A stretch of 64,000 nt of DNA from an uncultured Lachnospiraceae bacterium (lineage in GTDB: Bacteria; Bacillota; Clostridia; Lachnospirales; Lachnospiraceae). The notes under the pieces were generated by a model. That model did no database searches and was not told the DNA's origin. It saw only the letters and a program-made list of their open reading frames with translations. The stretch lies in assembly GCA_947650005.1 (NCBI GenBank), contig CANSTU010000003.1:1-64000 (forward strand), read 5' to 3'. A program made the position numbers and the translations under genes. Below, one piece after another: positions 1 to 8,445 of the stretch; the first letter of the stretch is position 1; every line of letters starts with the position of its first letter.

Positions 1-131
1 TGGCCTTCCCTTCTCCCAGCGGGGCCAAAGCGTGTTGCTTTCATGTGCAGCCCGGAAAGGGCCGGCGGGGCAGGGGCAACCAACCGGTCTTTCGGGTGGC
101 GTGATCCGTTCCCTCTATTTCCTGGCAGGCA

Positions 132-2969
132 TCAGCGATAAAACTCTATCCAATCCACTTCGATGCCGGGCATACGCGTCGGTGTAAGGCACAGTTCGTA
201 CATCCCTTCCTCCAGCAGCACATCTCCCATCTCCCGTATCACCGGAACGCCGTTTGTGCCGTTAATTTGGGGCGTTAGAAAACGAATATCGTTCAGGCTG
301 GCATTGCACGCGGATTGAGCGCGCGTATCCGGAATATTCATCTTCATCTGCATGCGCACATGAAAAATCCCTCCCTTCTGCGCCTGGAAAGGTTCCGTCC
401 GGTTCAGTTCAGGCATTAACCTGCAGCAATCCGTTAGGACCGGCATGCCATCCGTCTCCAAAGAATTCCGTCCGGACGTTTGGTTCTCATAGGCGGTTCC
501 CACAGCCTCTTTCCTGGCGGGAATCAGTTCCGGCCCTTCTTCGCCGTGAAGGGAACGTTCCATCACAGGGGCCTCCATCAGGAAACGACAGATATTGGCA
601 GCGCATCTCTGCAATTCTCCTATGGTAAGTTCCCCCTTCTCCAACGCTTCCAGGGTATTGTCCCCCATCGGGTTAGAAGCGGCCTCCAAATTGTCAACCA
701 CCATATAGAGATCGTTCTGTGAGCGTACCATAGCAGCTGTGTTTTGTCTGCTTTCTTCCCCTCCTTTTGCGCAGTCGTTCATGGTTGACCACCAGTCTGT
801 CATCACAATTCCGGTAAATCCCCATTCTCCGCGCAGAATGGTCGTATTCAGATCATAATTGGAAGCGCTCCAATGGCCGTTCACCGGATTATAGGCGGTC
901 ATAATGGAATTTCCGCCGCCTTCCCTGACGGCGATCTCAAACCCTTTCAGATAGATTTCCCGCAGCGCCCGTTCGGATACCAGGGCATTTACCTTATTCC
1001 GCATCTTTTCCTGGCTGTTGCAGGCAAAGTGCTTCATGGTGGCGTTGGAACCTCCCCGCATGATCCCCCTGATGTTGGCCGCAGCCATTTTCCCAGTGAG
1101 AAGGGGATCCTCCGAAAAGTATTCAAAATTCCTACCGTTGAGCGGATTCCTATGTATATTCAGGCCCGGGCCCAGCAGCGTATCGATTTCATTGCGCAAC
1201 AGTTCTTTCCCTTCTAAGACATACAGCTCCTCCACCAAATCCGGATCAAAGGTACAGGCAAGGAGCGTCCCAATGGGCACCTGGGTAGCCAGCGTCCCCA
1301 CGTCCATTCGGATGCCGGACGGGCCGTCCGAAGCTGCCGCCACCGGAATCCCGTACTCTTTTGACAGCGAATCGGAAAGGCCTCCAAAGCAGGATGCCAC
1401 GCCTGGCGTCACCCTAGGGCTGCACATTCCTTCTCCCCGGACGATGGTTGCCAGTTCTTCCGCAGAAAGCTGGGCGACAAAGCTTTCCATGGACGCTTTT
1501 CCATCCCGAACATCCTGCAGACGAATTCCCCTGTTGCCTGTCTGTTCCAAGGCGGCGGGTAACCGGCCATTGATCCGATCCGCCAAAGATACGGCAGTTA
1601 CCGGCGTCTCTTGCCCTGCGGGTTCATAGGTTCCGTCTTCCTTTCTCCTGCCGGGCCGCAGACGCACGAATCCCTTTTCCGGCGCTCCTGCCTCTTCCAG
1701 GCGCTGCACCACACGGGTCCGGGCCACCACGTATCCTTCCGCGGCTTTCCCATCTGCGTCCATAAACGCGACGCGCTCCACATCTCGGCTGCTGCATCCT
1801 GCCAAGATTTCGTAACAGCCCTCTTCCAGCACATAGCAGGATCGATTTCCAGTATATCCGCCGTCATCGTAGGCCGCCATGGAAGCGATCGGAAAACTGA
1901 CGGTTACCTCCTCTTCCTCTCCCGGAGCCAATAGCGCCGTTCTGGCGAATCCTGCCAGTTCCTTCACAGGCCGCCCCAACATTCCCTGGGGGGCGCCATA
2001 GTACACCTGAACCACCTGTCTGCCGGCGAAACGGCTTCCCGTATTTCTCACCGCAACTCGGACGCATATCTCCTCTCCCTCTACCCGAGCATCCAGCGAT
2101 TTTACATCAAAATCCGTATAGGATAGTCCGAATCCGAAGGGAAAACGTACCTTTCCCGGCGCAAAGGTTTCAAAATAACGGTATCCGACAAAGATATCCT
2201 CCTGATAAACGTTTTCTCCCTCGTTTCCATGGTTGGCTGTGGAGGGATAATCCTCCATGCGCAGCGCAATGGTGTCCGCCAGCTTCCCGCAGGGAGAGAC
2301 CTGTCCGCTGATCACATCTGCCGCCGCATTCCCTCCTTCCTGGCCTCCATGCCATACATAAAGCACGGCCGTCACGGGATTGACATATTCCCGATCCAGG
2401 AAATCCATATCGATGATGCAGGATACGTTCAGAATTACCGCTGTCTTTCTGAAATACTTTGTCACAGCATCCAACATCTGCTCTTCTTCTATGCTCAAAC
2501 GGTATCCGCCCTTTTCGTCCTCATAATCCTTGGACTCCCCTGCCGTCCTTCCTATCACCACCAACGCCTTATCCGACTTTTCCGCTGCATGGCGCACCAC
2601 TTCCTCCGTCAAAGGCATTTCCTTTTGGCTCCACGGCTCTGCCGCCCAGCCGCCGCCTCCGTCGTCAAAGGGATTTTCCTTGATCCATTCTTCATAGATC
2701 CCTGCCAACTCCTCGTTCACCCTCAGATTCGTACGTGTTCTCAGGCTGTCCAGCAGATTTGTGACATAAGCCACATTTACTGCTCCTCCGGAACCCGTGC
2801 CGCTCCTATAATAATCCTTCTGAACCCGTCCAAACACGGAAACACATTCTCCATCCGTTACGGGTAATGTCTCCTTCTCATTTTTCAGGAGTACTGCTCC
2901 CTGCGCTGCAGCGCTGCGGCACAGTTTGCTGAATCCTTCCATGGGTATGCCTATCTTTTTCCCTCTCAT
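132..2969 (-). CDS. Glycoside hydrolase family 3 beta-glucosidase, permuted domain order
   Basis: Probably removes terminal beta-linked glucose or xylose from plant oligosaccharides in the cytosol, as no signal peptide is seen. The usual GH3 order is reversed: the alpha/beta sandwich domain comes first (motif GAVLLKNEKETLP near residue 25), then a fibronectin-III-like domain, and the TIM barrel is last. The predicted nucleophile is the Asp of MTDWW, near residue 725 of 945. A C-terminal beta-rich extension of about 130 residues follows. The open frame extends to 3017, but that part is the leader hairpin; ATG 2969 has GGAGG at the right distance. The permuted order is a known GH3 subgroup. Exact substrate unknown. 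Confidence 0.9.
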   Translation of the reverse strand: MRGKKIGIPMEGFSKLCRSAAAQGAVLLKNEKETLPVTDGECVSVFGRVQKDYYRSGTGSGGAVNVAYVTNLLDSLRTRTNLRVNEELAGIYEEWIKENPFDDGGGGWAAEPWSQKEMPLTEEVVRHAAEKSDKALVVIGRTAGESKDYEDEKGGYRLSIEEEQMLDAVTKYFRKTAVILNVSCIIDMDFLDREYVNPVTAVLYVWHGGQEGGNAAADVISGQVSPCGKLADTIALRMEDYPSTANHGNEGENVYQEDIFVGYRYFETFAPGKVRFPFGFGLSYTDFDVKSLDARVEGEEICVRVAVRNTGSRFAGRQVVQVYYGAPQGMLGRPVKELAGFARTALLAPGEEEEVTVSFPIASMAAYDDGGYTGNRSCYVLEEGCYEILAGCSSRDVERVAFMDADGKAAEGYVVARTRVVQRLEEAGAPEKGFVRLRPGRRKEDGTYEPAGQETPVTAVSLADRINGRLPAALEQTGNRGIRLQDVRDGKASMESFVAQLSAEELATIVRGEGMCSPRVTPGVASCFGGLSDSLSKEYGIPVAAASDGPSGIRMDVGTLATQVPIGTLLACTFDPDLVEELYVLEGKELLRNEIDTLLGPGLNIHRNPLNGRNFEYFSEDPLLTGKMAAANIRGIMRGGSNATMKHFACNSQEKMRNKVNALVSERALREIYLKGFEIAVREGGGNSIMTAYNPVNGHWSASNYDLNTTILRGEWGFTGIVMTDWWSTMNDCAKGGEESRQNTAAMVRSQNDLYMVVDNLEAASNPMGDNTLEALEKGELTIGELQRCAANICRFLMEAPVMERSLHGEEGPELIPARKEAVGTAYENQTSGRNSLETDGMPVLTDCCRLMPELNRTEPFQAQKGGIFHVRMQMKMNIPDTRAQSACNASLNDIRFLTPQINGTNGVPVIREMGDVLLEEGMYELCLTPTRMPGIEVDWIEFYR

Positions 2970-2974
2970 CGTAT

Positions 2975-3003
2975 CCTCCATCCTGCCGCTTTGTGCGGCT
3001 CTC
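2975..3003 (-). promoter_or_regulatory. Hairpin-SD leader module of the GH3 gene
   Basis: A 5 bp stem (GCCGC/GCGGC, 2985-2999) is followed directly by AGGATGGAGG and, six bases later, by ATG 2969. The ATG inside ATGGAGG belongs to the Shine-Dalgarno region and is not the start. Confidence 0.7.
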
Positions 3004-3031
3004 CCTTCAGACTTCAAGCCAATGCGCGCCG

Positions 3032-3080
3032 AAACGGCGAAATATATTACATGATACTAATGTAATATATTTCGTCGTTT
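3032..3080. terminator. AT-rich 21 bp inverted repeat between cas6 and GH3
   Basis: Arms 3032-3052 and 3060-3080 are complementary over 21 bp with one mismatch and a 7-base loop. The repeat lies 16 bases past the cas6 stop and ahead of the GH3 leader. It has A/T-rich arms but no clean U-tract. It is probably a transcription barrier or a processing site. Confidence 0.5.
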
Positions 3081-3095
3081 CCCACAATACCGTTT

Positions 3096-3794
3096 TCATA
3101 ATCGACTGTAGCGATAGGAAAGAAAGCCACATCCCCTTGCGTTATTTTCCCCGATTCCAGTTCCCAACGCCATATAGGCAAGCTCCTGGGCCCGTTCATC
3201 CTTCGAAATGGTCAGGCTCAGCTTGTCCCCCAGCAGCACAACGTTTTTATAAGGGACCCGCACTGGCTTCCTGTTTCTGAATTCCAGTCCCTGAAACAGG
3301 GCAAAGTCCTCAGAAAGTCTCGTATTACAAGTAAAATTATATTTTTTTATCAGATTATTTTTTAGGCGCTCCAAGTATTCCCTCGGTAAAAGGCCTCCGC
3401 GCCAATATCCCTGTCCTGTTTTCATAATTACTGGAGTCAATGTATAGACCCTGTCCAAAAGATAATAGGGGATGATTCCCAGTTCCGCGCTCAGTCCCTG
3501 TATACCTGCCGCTTCGCTTCCCGGAAGCCGGCAGGCAAAATATACGGCAAGCTCCTCCAGGATCGTTCTGATTCTTACCGTATATATCTTGCCCTCTTCA
3601 TAAATATGTCCCGATTCCAGCGGATAGGGCAAATCAAATGTATATAGTTTAAATACCCGGTTTATATGAAATTTTCTGTACCTCTCGGTCTTACCCAAAG
3701 CGGCATCCAAGAAGCTTCCTATCCGTTCCGAGGCCTCTTCATAAGGCTGCCGGTCTGTAAAACAGATCTGCAGTGATAGTTCAAACACTTGCAT
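3096..3794 (-). CDS. cas6: Solitary CRISPR endoribonuclease Cas6
   Basis: Cas6 cuts pre-crRNA within the repeats in type I and III systems. The 232-residue protein has the RAMP layout of clostridial Cas6: an N-terminal RKFHINRVFKLYTF segment with a candidate catalytic His43, a central TPVIMKTGQGYWRG segment, VPYKNVVLLGDKLSL, and the C-terminal glycine-rich loop GTGIGENNARGCGF at about 209-222 that contacts repeat RNA. GGAGGGG sits in front of ATG 3794. No other cas gene and no repeat-spacer array is present in 64 kb. It may process a distant array or be a remnant. The family call is firm; the cellular role is not. Confidence 0.85.
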   Translation of the reverse strand: MQVFELSLQICFTDRQPYEEASERIGSFLDAALGKTERYRKFHINRVFKLYTFDLPYPLESGHIYEEGKIYTVRIRTILEELAVYFACRLPGSEAAGIQGLSAELGIIPYYLLDRVYTLTPVIMKTGQGYWRGGLLPREYLERLKNNLIKKYNFTCNTRLSEDFALFQGLEFRNRKPVRVPYKNVVLLGDKLSLTISKDERAQELAYMALGTGIGENNARGCGFLSYRYSRL

Positions 3795-4206
3795 CTCCTG
3801 TCCCCTCCTTTGTAAATTGGTACACGAGGTGTTAAGGTTAATGGATGTTCGCCTTGAAAATAAGTGCAGAATTCTTATTCATGAAGGTAAACCAAGATGG
3901 CTGTAACAAACCGTTATCTGAATGGAATATAGATGTGAATGTAAAAGTACTATATCATAGAATCGAAAAAATGTCTATTATTCAAAGATAATTTCGTCCA
4001 TTTGTATAATAAAGGATAAGCCCGATTTTGGCCTAATCCCCTGTAGCTTCCGTGATTATGACTAAAAAAGAGCCTAATTCAACCTAATAAACGCTTCCCA
4101 GCTAGAAAGGAAACCAAGGGCAATCCATTCTGGTTCATCCCCAGGGCACGCCTAATCTTGTTCCAATATCCTTGTCCACTGAGGGCACTCTTGCTTATTA
4201 TAACAA
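3795..4206. other. Non-coding stretch upstream of cas6
   Basis: No convincing gene. Apart from the cas6 promoter it holds only a small AATAAG/CTTATT inverted repeat near 3864-3884. I looked for direct repeats of CRISPR type and found none. Confidence 0.5.
3949..3977 (-). promoter_or_regulatory. Candidate sigma-A promoter of cas6
   Basis: Read on the minus strand: -35 TAGACA, 17 bp spacer, -10 TATAGT. It lies about 155 bases upstream of the cas6 start, so cas6 is probably transcribed alone. Confidence 0.5.
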
Positions 4207-4253
4207 AAAAGGCGGTTGATCACCACCAAGCGCACTTGGAAGGATGTCAACCG
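4207..4253 (-). terminator. Rho-independent terminator of the SGNH gene
   Basis: On the minus strand GCGGTTGA pairs with TCAACCGC, with an inner CCAAG/CTTGG stem, and CTTTTTTG follows. It lies about 80 bases past the stop of the SGNH hydrolase gene. Confidence 0.8.
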
Positions 4254-4333
4254 CAGGTTGCACCGTATCGTCTCCCCTCCGAATGAGTAGTCCGGGCAAA
4301 GGCAGCCCAGGGGGCAATGCGTCTTTGGCTTCT

Positions 4334-5179
4334 TCATTCGGATGGCTCAACACTATTGAAGCATATCCCTATATAGTACGTATAGAGATTTACATAGGTC
4401 GGCGTATCATAGTGAAGTCCGTCCACAATTCGGCATCCGGTAGACTGCAGATAATTGTAACTATCGATCCAAAGAATATATGGAGCCAGGTTTGCCTGAA
4501 GCTTTTGATTGAAGGCTTCCACCTGTTCCTTGGTCACATAAGGGTTTGTCCACACCGGATTGGCAGAGGAATAATAGACAAAGGCGCCTCGCATCGTCCA
4601 TTCCGCCGCCTTCTGATTGAACAGCGCAATATATTTATCGGCGTTACGCACATCGTTCACTCCCAGGTTAATGATCACTCTGGTTCCCGTCCCGACCACA
4701 TTATCCGCCCGTTCCAACCCCTTTTCCACGAACCAATCGTAGCCCTTCCCGGACTCCGCGATCCATACCCAGGGAGTAGGGCCCACCGCTTCCCTCATCT
4801 GCACGAAGCGGGAATCACCGATGAATACCAGAGGAGCCCCGGGATAGATCCCTTCCTCCGTGGGAATCCGGGCAGACACCGGCACGGCAGGAGCCGCCTG
4901 CACTCCCCCTTCCGAACCCACAGGCACGGCCATCCCATTCTCCGGAACAACCGGCGGCATAGCAGCATCGTCTGATGCCGCATTCTGAGATATCCCCCCG
5001 TTTTCCGGCAGCACAACGCCATTGCCTGCCGGCAACGCCTCCTCTGGCATCACGCCTTCACCGGCAGCCGGCAAACCTATCTCCGTCGGCTCCGCTGCCA
5101 AAAGGGGGATTTCGGCCCCAAACAATATCAAAGCACTAAGTGCTCCTGCCAAAAGCATAGCTGCATTTTTTCTTTTCAT
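4334..5179 (-). CDS. Secreted SGNH/GDSL-type hydrolase
   Basis: A predicted 281-residue exported esterase or acyl hydrolase. An N-terminal signal peptide (KRK then a hydrophobic run ending near LLAAEP, residue 30) is followed by a low-complexity Ala/Pro/Gly linker to about residue 112. The catalytic domain then shows the SGNH blocks FIGDSRF (Ser123), LGVND (Asn175) and DGLHYD (Asp253/His256). The linker suggests display across the wall. The frame could start 12 bases earlier, but that ATG lies in the ATGGGAG Shine-Dalgarno; ATG 5179 is the start. The substrate is unknown; cell-wall or polysaccharide deacetylation is possible. Confidence 0.8.
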   Translation of the reverse strand: MKRKNAAMLLAGALSALILFGAEIPLLAAEPTEIGLPAAGEGVMPEEALPAGNGVVLPENGGISQNAASDDAAMPPVVPENGMAVPVGSEGGVQAAPAVPVSARIPTEEGIYPGAPLVFIGDSRFVQMREAVGPTPWVWIAESGKGYDWFVEKGLERADNVVGTGTRVIINLGVNDVRNADKYIALFNQKAAEWTMRGAFVYYSSANPVWTNPYVTKEQVEAFNQKLQANLAPYILWIDSYNYLQSTGCRIVDGLHYDTPTYVNLYTYYIGICFNSVEPSE

Positions 5180-5184
5180 CTTTA

Positions 5185-5210
5185 CTCCCATCTGCGCGCT
5201 TTAGCGCGCA
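5185..5210 (-). promoter_or_regulatory. Hairpin-SD leader module of the SGNH gene
   Basis: This is the clearest copy: TGCGCGC/GCGCGCA, a perfect 7 bp stem with a 4-base loop (5193-5210), then AGATGGGAG and ATG 5179. TGATTTG precedes the stem. Confidence 0.75.
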
Positions 5211-5383
5211 TACAAATCAGGGGGTTCCCTTCATCCTGACGCTTCAAACGGCTCGCCATTCAAGTAAGCTCTGATGCGTCAAATAACCCTTGCACACCAA
5301 AGCACAAATTCCCAGATTGGAAATTTCATTTTCTGTCGTACCTCCACCTGCCCACTTTAACGCGCCCATCCTTCAACTCCCAA

Positions 5384-7411
5384 TCACCACCGAAACATCT
5401 CCGCAGCCCGATAGAACAGTTGCGGCCCATAATTTTTCAAATTCATGCTGTCCCCACAGGCGAAAACCATCAGAAACGCATAAATGAAATGCTGTAAAAG
5501 CGCTGCACTTACGAATATGGCTGCACTTCCTCTCCTCTTCTCTCTTCCCATGGCCGCAAATAGAAACAACAACATAAGAGAAGACGCAAGCGCAATCCCA
5601 AAAACCATGTCCGCCATGTAACGCTGCAGGATGCCAGCCCCATTGGCATCAAACGCTCCAATGAGTACGGAAAGGAGCAAGGCAGATCCAATCGGTCCCA
5701 GAAGGCCCTTTTTATGTAAATCCTCCCTCTTCCCCGGAAGACAGATCAGAGACCATGCAATCGCCTGACTGGCCAGAATCCCACCGAAAATAAATTCCGA
5801 AACCGTCCTCCCCATGTACTGATTCTGGATATCGCTGCTTGTGAGAAAGGGAAATACCCCCTCATATCGGGCAGGCTGGAAGAAAAAACAGAAAATACCA
5901 TAGACCATCCTGCTCAGATTCATTCCCCGTTTCGTCATATCGTTATTGGTTAAGCTGTATGTCGCCCCAAAATCCATGGGAGACCCAAATCTGAGATAAT
6001 TATAATACATAATTCCGGCCGCCACAAGTACATAAGGCAGGCAGATTGCAACCGTGTCCTTAAGAGTCCGCGCCGAAAACAGGCTCCGTTTTTTAATCAC
6101 TTCCTCCCAGAACAGAGGGATCGCCAATGCGGAAAAAAGCAGCATCTGCGGCCTGCATCCTGCCACCAGCGCCATACACCCAGAGCCCGCCAGGAAAAAA
6201 GGCCACCTTCCCGTTTCCCGATTCAGCCCGGCAAGCCACAATCCGATTCCTGCAGCCGTGAACATATTCGCGCCCAGGATGGGCAGATTGTACAGATCCG
6301 GCCTCACGATCAGATACATATAGCTTCCAAAGGTCAGCGTTACCGCCGCTGCCAGCAGATAGGCAAAATAGGGCAGTTTTGGGAACCAGCGTTTCACTGC
6401 CTCTCGGTACAGGCCAAATACCGCTATCACAAATCCAACATAAAAGCCGTATACCGCCAGATGATTGGGGAAATTTTTTCCTGTCAGCAGATAGCAGGGA
6501 AGATAGAATACAAGTTCCGGCACGATTCCGAAATAAACATAATATTTTCCCTGAAAATAGGCATAATCCGCTTTATACGGAATCTGTCCGGCCTGTAGAT
6601 AAATGGTATCATAGGGATTTTCCGCTGCCAGCAGCCCTTCGGAGGGCTGATCGTCCACCCACACATGTCCGTCGGCAATGGAACGCGCCAACTCCTGATA
6701 TTGCAGATGATGTTCCGGCATTGCCTCCACACAGGCGTAATTGGCATGGGACAGGCCCAGTCCCAGCAGCAGGAATACAGCTGCCATTGCTGCCGTTATC
6801 AGCTTCTGCCTCTTGCTCTTGGAATGAAATCCAATTTCCCACAGCCTGCTCCCCGGCGCCAGCCCCAGCGCCAGGAATACAGCTGCGAATAAGAGGCACA
6901 TCCGCCATCCATTTAGGAAAAATGGCCGCCTTACATTGGCTTCTATCCCGTTCATGCGCAAGGAAATGGGGCCTCCCGCCTCAAAATCGATCCGGACGCT
7001 CCCCACTCTGCCATAGGGATACAGATTGGTATAAAGCGTGCTCTCCACTCCTCCCACCAACTGCCCTTCTGGAAATGCATAAGGATAAACATTTCCCTCG
7101 TCCGTCAAATTTACACGGTAAGTCAGCACGGTCCCCTTTTCCAGTTCCCAGTCAAAATATAGATTGTTGATTTCCCTTCCCAGATCGGAAAGCACAAGGG
7201 AAAAGGATCCGGACGGACTGAAATACTTCCCATCCTCCAGCGCTAGATCTCCTTCTATTTTGAACTGGTCCGTCAGCGCTTCTCCTTCATAAAACAGGCT
7301 TCTCACGGAAGAATAGTTCCCGGCCACCAGTTCAAACAGGATCACCGCTCCCCATAAGAAGAGAAGCTTTCGGCGCCATCCCCCGCCCTTCCATAAATGG
7401 ATCAAATTCAT
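5384..7411 (-). CDS. Large polytopic membrane protein of unknown function
   Basis: A 675-residue protein. One membrane segment (about residues 17-35) is followed by an external beta-rich region to about residue 165, then roughly ten hydrophobic helices to the C terminus, with loops carrying YAYFQGKYYVYFG and GCRPQM. The layout resembles GT-C-type glycosyltransferases and related polyprenyl-phosphate-sugar enzymes, but I cannot point to a catalytic motif. The start is ATG 7411, preceded by GGGAG; the ATG 12 bases upstream lies inside the leader module. It may serve envelope polysaccharide assembly; that is inference only. Confidence 0.65.
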   Translation of the reverse strand: MNLIHLWKGGGWRRKLLFLWGAVILFELVAGNYSSVRSLFYEGEALTDQFKIEGDLALEDGKYFSPSGSFSLVLSDLGREINNLYFDWELEKGTVLTYRVNLTDEGNVYPYAFPEGQLVGGVESTLYTNLYPYGRVGSVRIDFEAGGPISLRMNGIEANVRRPFFLNGWRMCLLFAAVFLALGLAPGSRLWEIGFHSKSKRQKLITAAMAAVFLLLGLGLSHANYACVEAMPEHHLQYQELARSIADGHVWVDDQPSEGLLAAENPYDTIYLQAGQIPYKADYAYFQGKYYVYFGIVPELVFYLPCYLLTGKNFPNHLAVYGFYVGFVIAVFGLYREAVKRWFPKLPYFAYLLAAAVTLTFGSYMYLIVRPDLYNLPILGANMFTAAGIGLWLAGLNRETGRWPFFLAGSGCMALVAGCRPQMLLFSALAIPLFWEEVIKKRSLFSARTLKDTVAICLPYVLVAAGIMYYNYLRFGSPMDFGATYSLTNNDMTKRGMNLSRMVYGIFCFFFQPARYEGVFPFLTSSDIQNQYMGRTVSEFIFGGILASQAIAWSLICLPGKREDLHKKGLLGPIGSALLLSVLIGAFDANGAGILQRYMADMVFGIALASSLMLLFLFAAMGREKRRGSAAIFVSAALLQHFIYAFLMVFACGDSMNLKNYGPQLFYRAAEMFRW

Positions 7412-7415
7412 CTGT

Positions 7416-7545
7416 GCTCCCATCCGCCCGCATTAGCGCGCAATCAAATCACGGAGACTGAATCGAAGTTTCAATCTTGCTCCCATCCGCCCGCTTTGGC
7501 GCTCATACTAACTAGGGAGATTGAAAAGTCAGTTTTCAGACTTAT
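7416..7545 (-). repeat. Two tandem hairpin-SD leader units before the membrane protein
   Basis: The proximal unit has stem 7426-7441 (one mismatch) and GGATGGGAG. The distal unit has hairpin 7489-7504 with its own GGATGGGAG but no start codon. Each is preceded by an AT-rich hairpin of GATTGAAA type (7456-7476 and about 7519-7542) and a CTCC[CG]T-type spacer. Confidence 0.65.
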
Positions 7546-7592
7546 ATCCACGATTTTCCTGTCTTTTGTATCCATTCCCGCTAAATTCAAAT

Positions 7593-7664
7593 AAGAAAAC
7601 GCCGTCCCTCTACCACAATCCACAGGGGAAGCATCCGCTTCCCCTGCCTTTAGGAACGACGTCA
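7593..7664 (-). terminator. Rho-independent terminator of the DUF6465 gene
   Basis: Nested stems on the minus strand: an outer ACGTCGTTCC/GGGACGGCGT and an inner CAGGGGAAGC/GCTTCCCCTG, followed by TTTTCTTATTT. It lies about 50 bases past the stop at 7716. Confidence 0.75.
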
Positions 7665-7715
7665 GATCTGATATGAAATAAGATGAAATGAAATAATTGC
7701 CTTACAACCGATTGT

Positions 7716-8231
7716 TTAGATAGCGAAACTTCCGGTCACTTCTTTGTTAATCACGTAATAGACGCTGTTTTCCTCAGGCTTTACATACAGATCCACGCTC
7801 TTGAAATCCTTTTCTTTGCCGTCAAGATCATATACCCAGACGTCCTTTGCAATCTTTACCAGATCCTCCGTCGAGTAAGATTTACCCGAAAACTGTACGG
7901 ACACGGTCTGTTTTATCGCTTCCTTCGATGCAGTATTCTTCTCTGCTACGGCTTTTTTTACAGCGGTTGTCTTCCTGCCTTCAGCTTTTTTCGCCGCAGT
8001 TTCCTTCTTCACACCGGCTTTTCTTCCACGGGCAGGCTTCTTTTCCACAACAACGGCGTCTTCCACATTTGCAGCAGCAGCTTCTGCCTCTTTCTGTGCT
8101 TTTGGCTTCCTTCCGGGTCTTTTCTTCATGGGCTCCTGTATGGTTTCTTTCTTCTCTTCCGGTTGTTTTACTTCAACAGCTTCTGTTACTTCTGTCACAA
8201 TCTCATCCGATTTCTTCATCTCTTCTGCCAT
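7716..8231 (-). CDS. DUF6465 family protein
   Basis: A 171-residue protein with two parts. Residues 1 to about 105 are a charged Lys/Ala/Glu-rich segment with PGRKPK and ARGRK motifs that resemble AT-hook or histone-H1-like tails. The conserved C-terminal domain (about 106-171) runs from VQFSGKSYS through KDVWVYDLDGKE to VYYVINKEV. The family is common in Lachnospiraceae and uncharacterised. The basic tail would suit nucleic-acid binding, which is inference. The start is fixed by GGAGGAG upstream. It is single-gene, with its own terminator. Confidence 0.75.
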   Translation of the reverse strand: MAEEMKKSDEIVTEVTEAVEVKQPEEKKETIQEPMKKRPGRKPKAQKEAEAAAANVEDAVVVEKKPARGRKAGVKKETAAKKAEGRKTTAVKKAVAEKNTASKEAIKQTVSVQFSGKSYSTEDLVKIAKDVWVYDLDGKEKDFKSVDLYVKPEENSVYYVINKEVTGSFAI

Positions 8232-8445
8232 GTTTTACTCCTCCTTCAGATCATCATGCCTTTTGATTCAGATACTTATTTTATTCAAGTCCATAATCTC
8301 CTAGCAGAAAATACCTGAATTTATGAAGTTAAGTTTACTGCAAAACCGCCAGACTGTCAACTTTTCCTTGGAAATCCCTTCAAAATTACGGAAAGGGAGG
8401 GATGAAAACCAGTTAAAAAGCCCTTTATTGCAGTATTACTTCTCT

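Noticed and set aside
3795..4206. A CRISPR array next to cas6
   Set aside because: No 28-37 base direct repeats were found on either side of cas6.
4152..4337. A 61-codon frame starting at the SGNH stop
   Set aside because: It reads through the SGNH terminator hairpin and its U-tract, so it cannot be a normal coding region.
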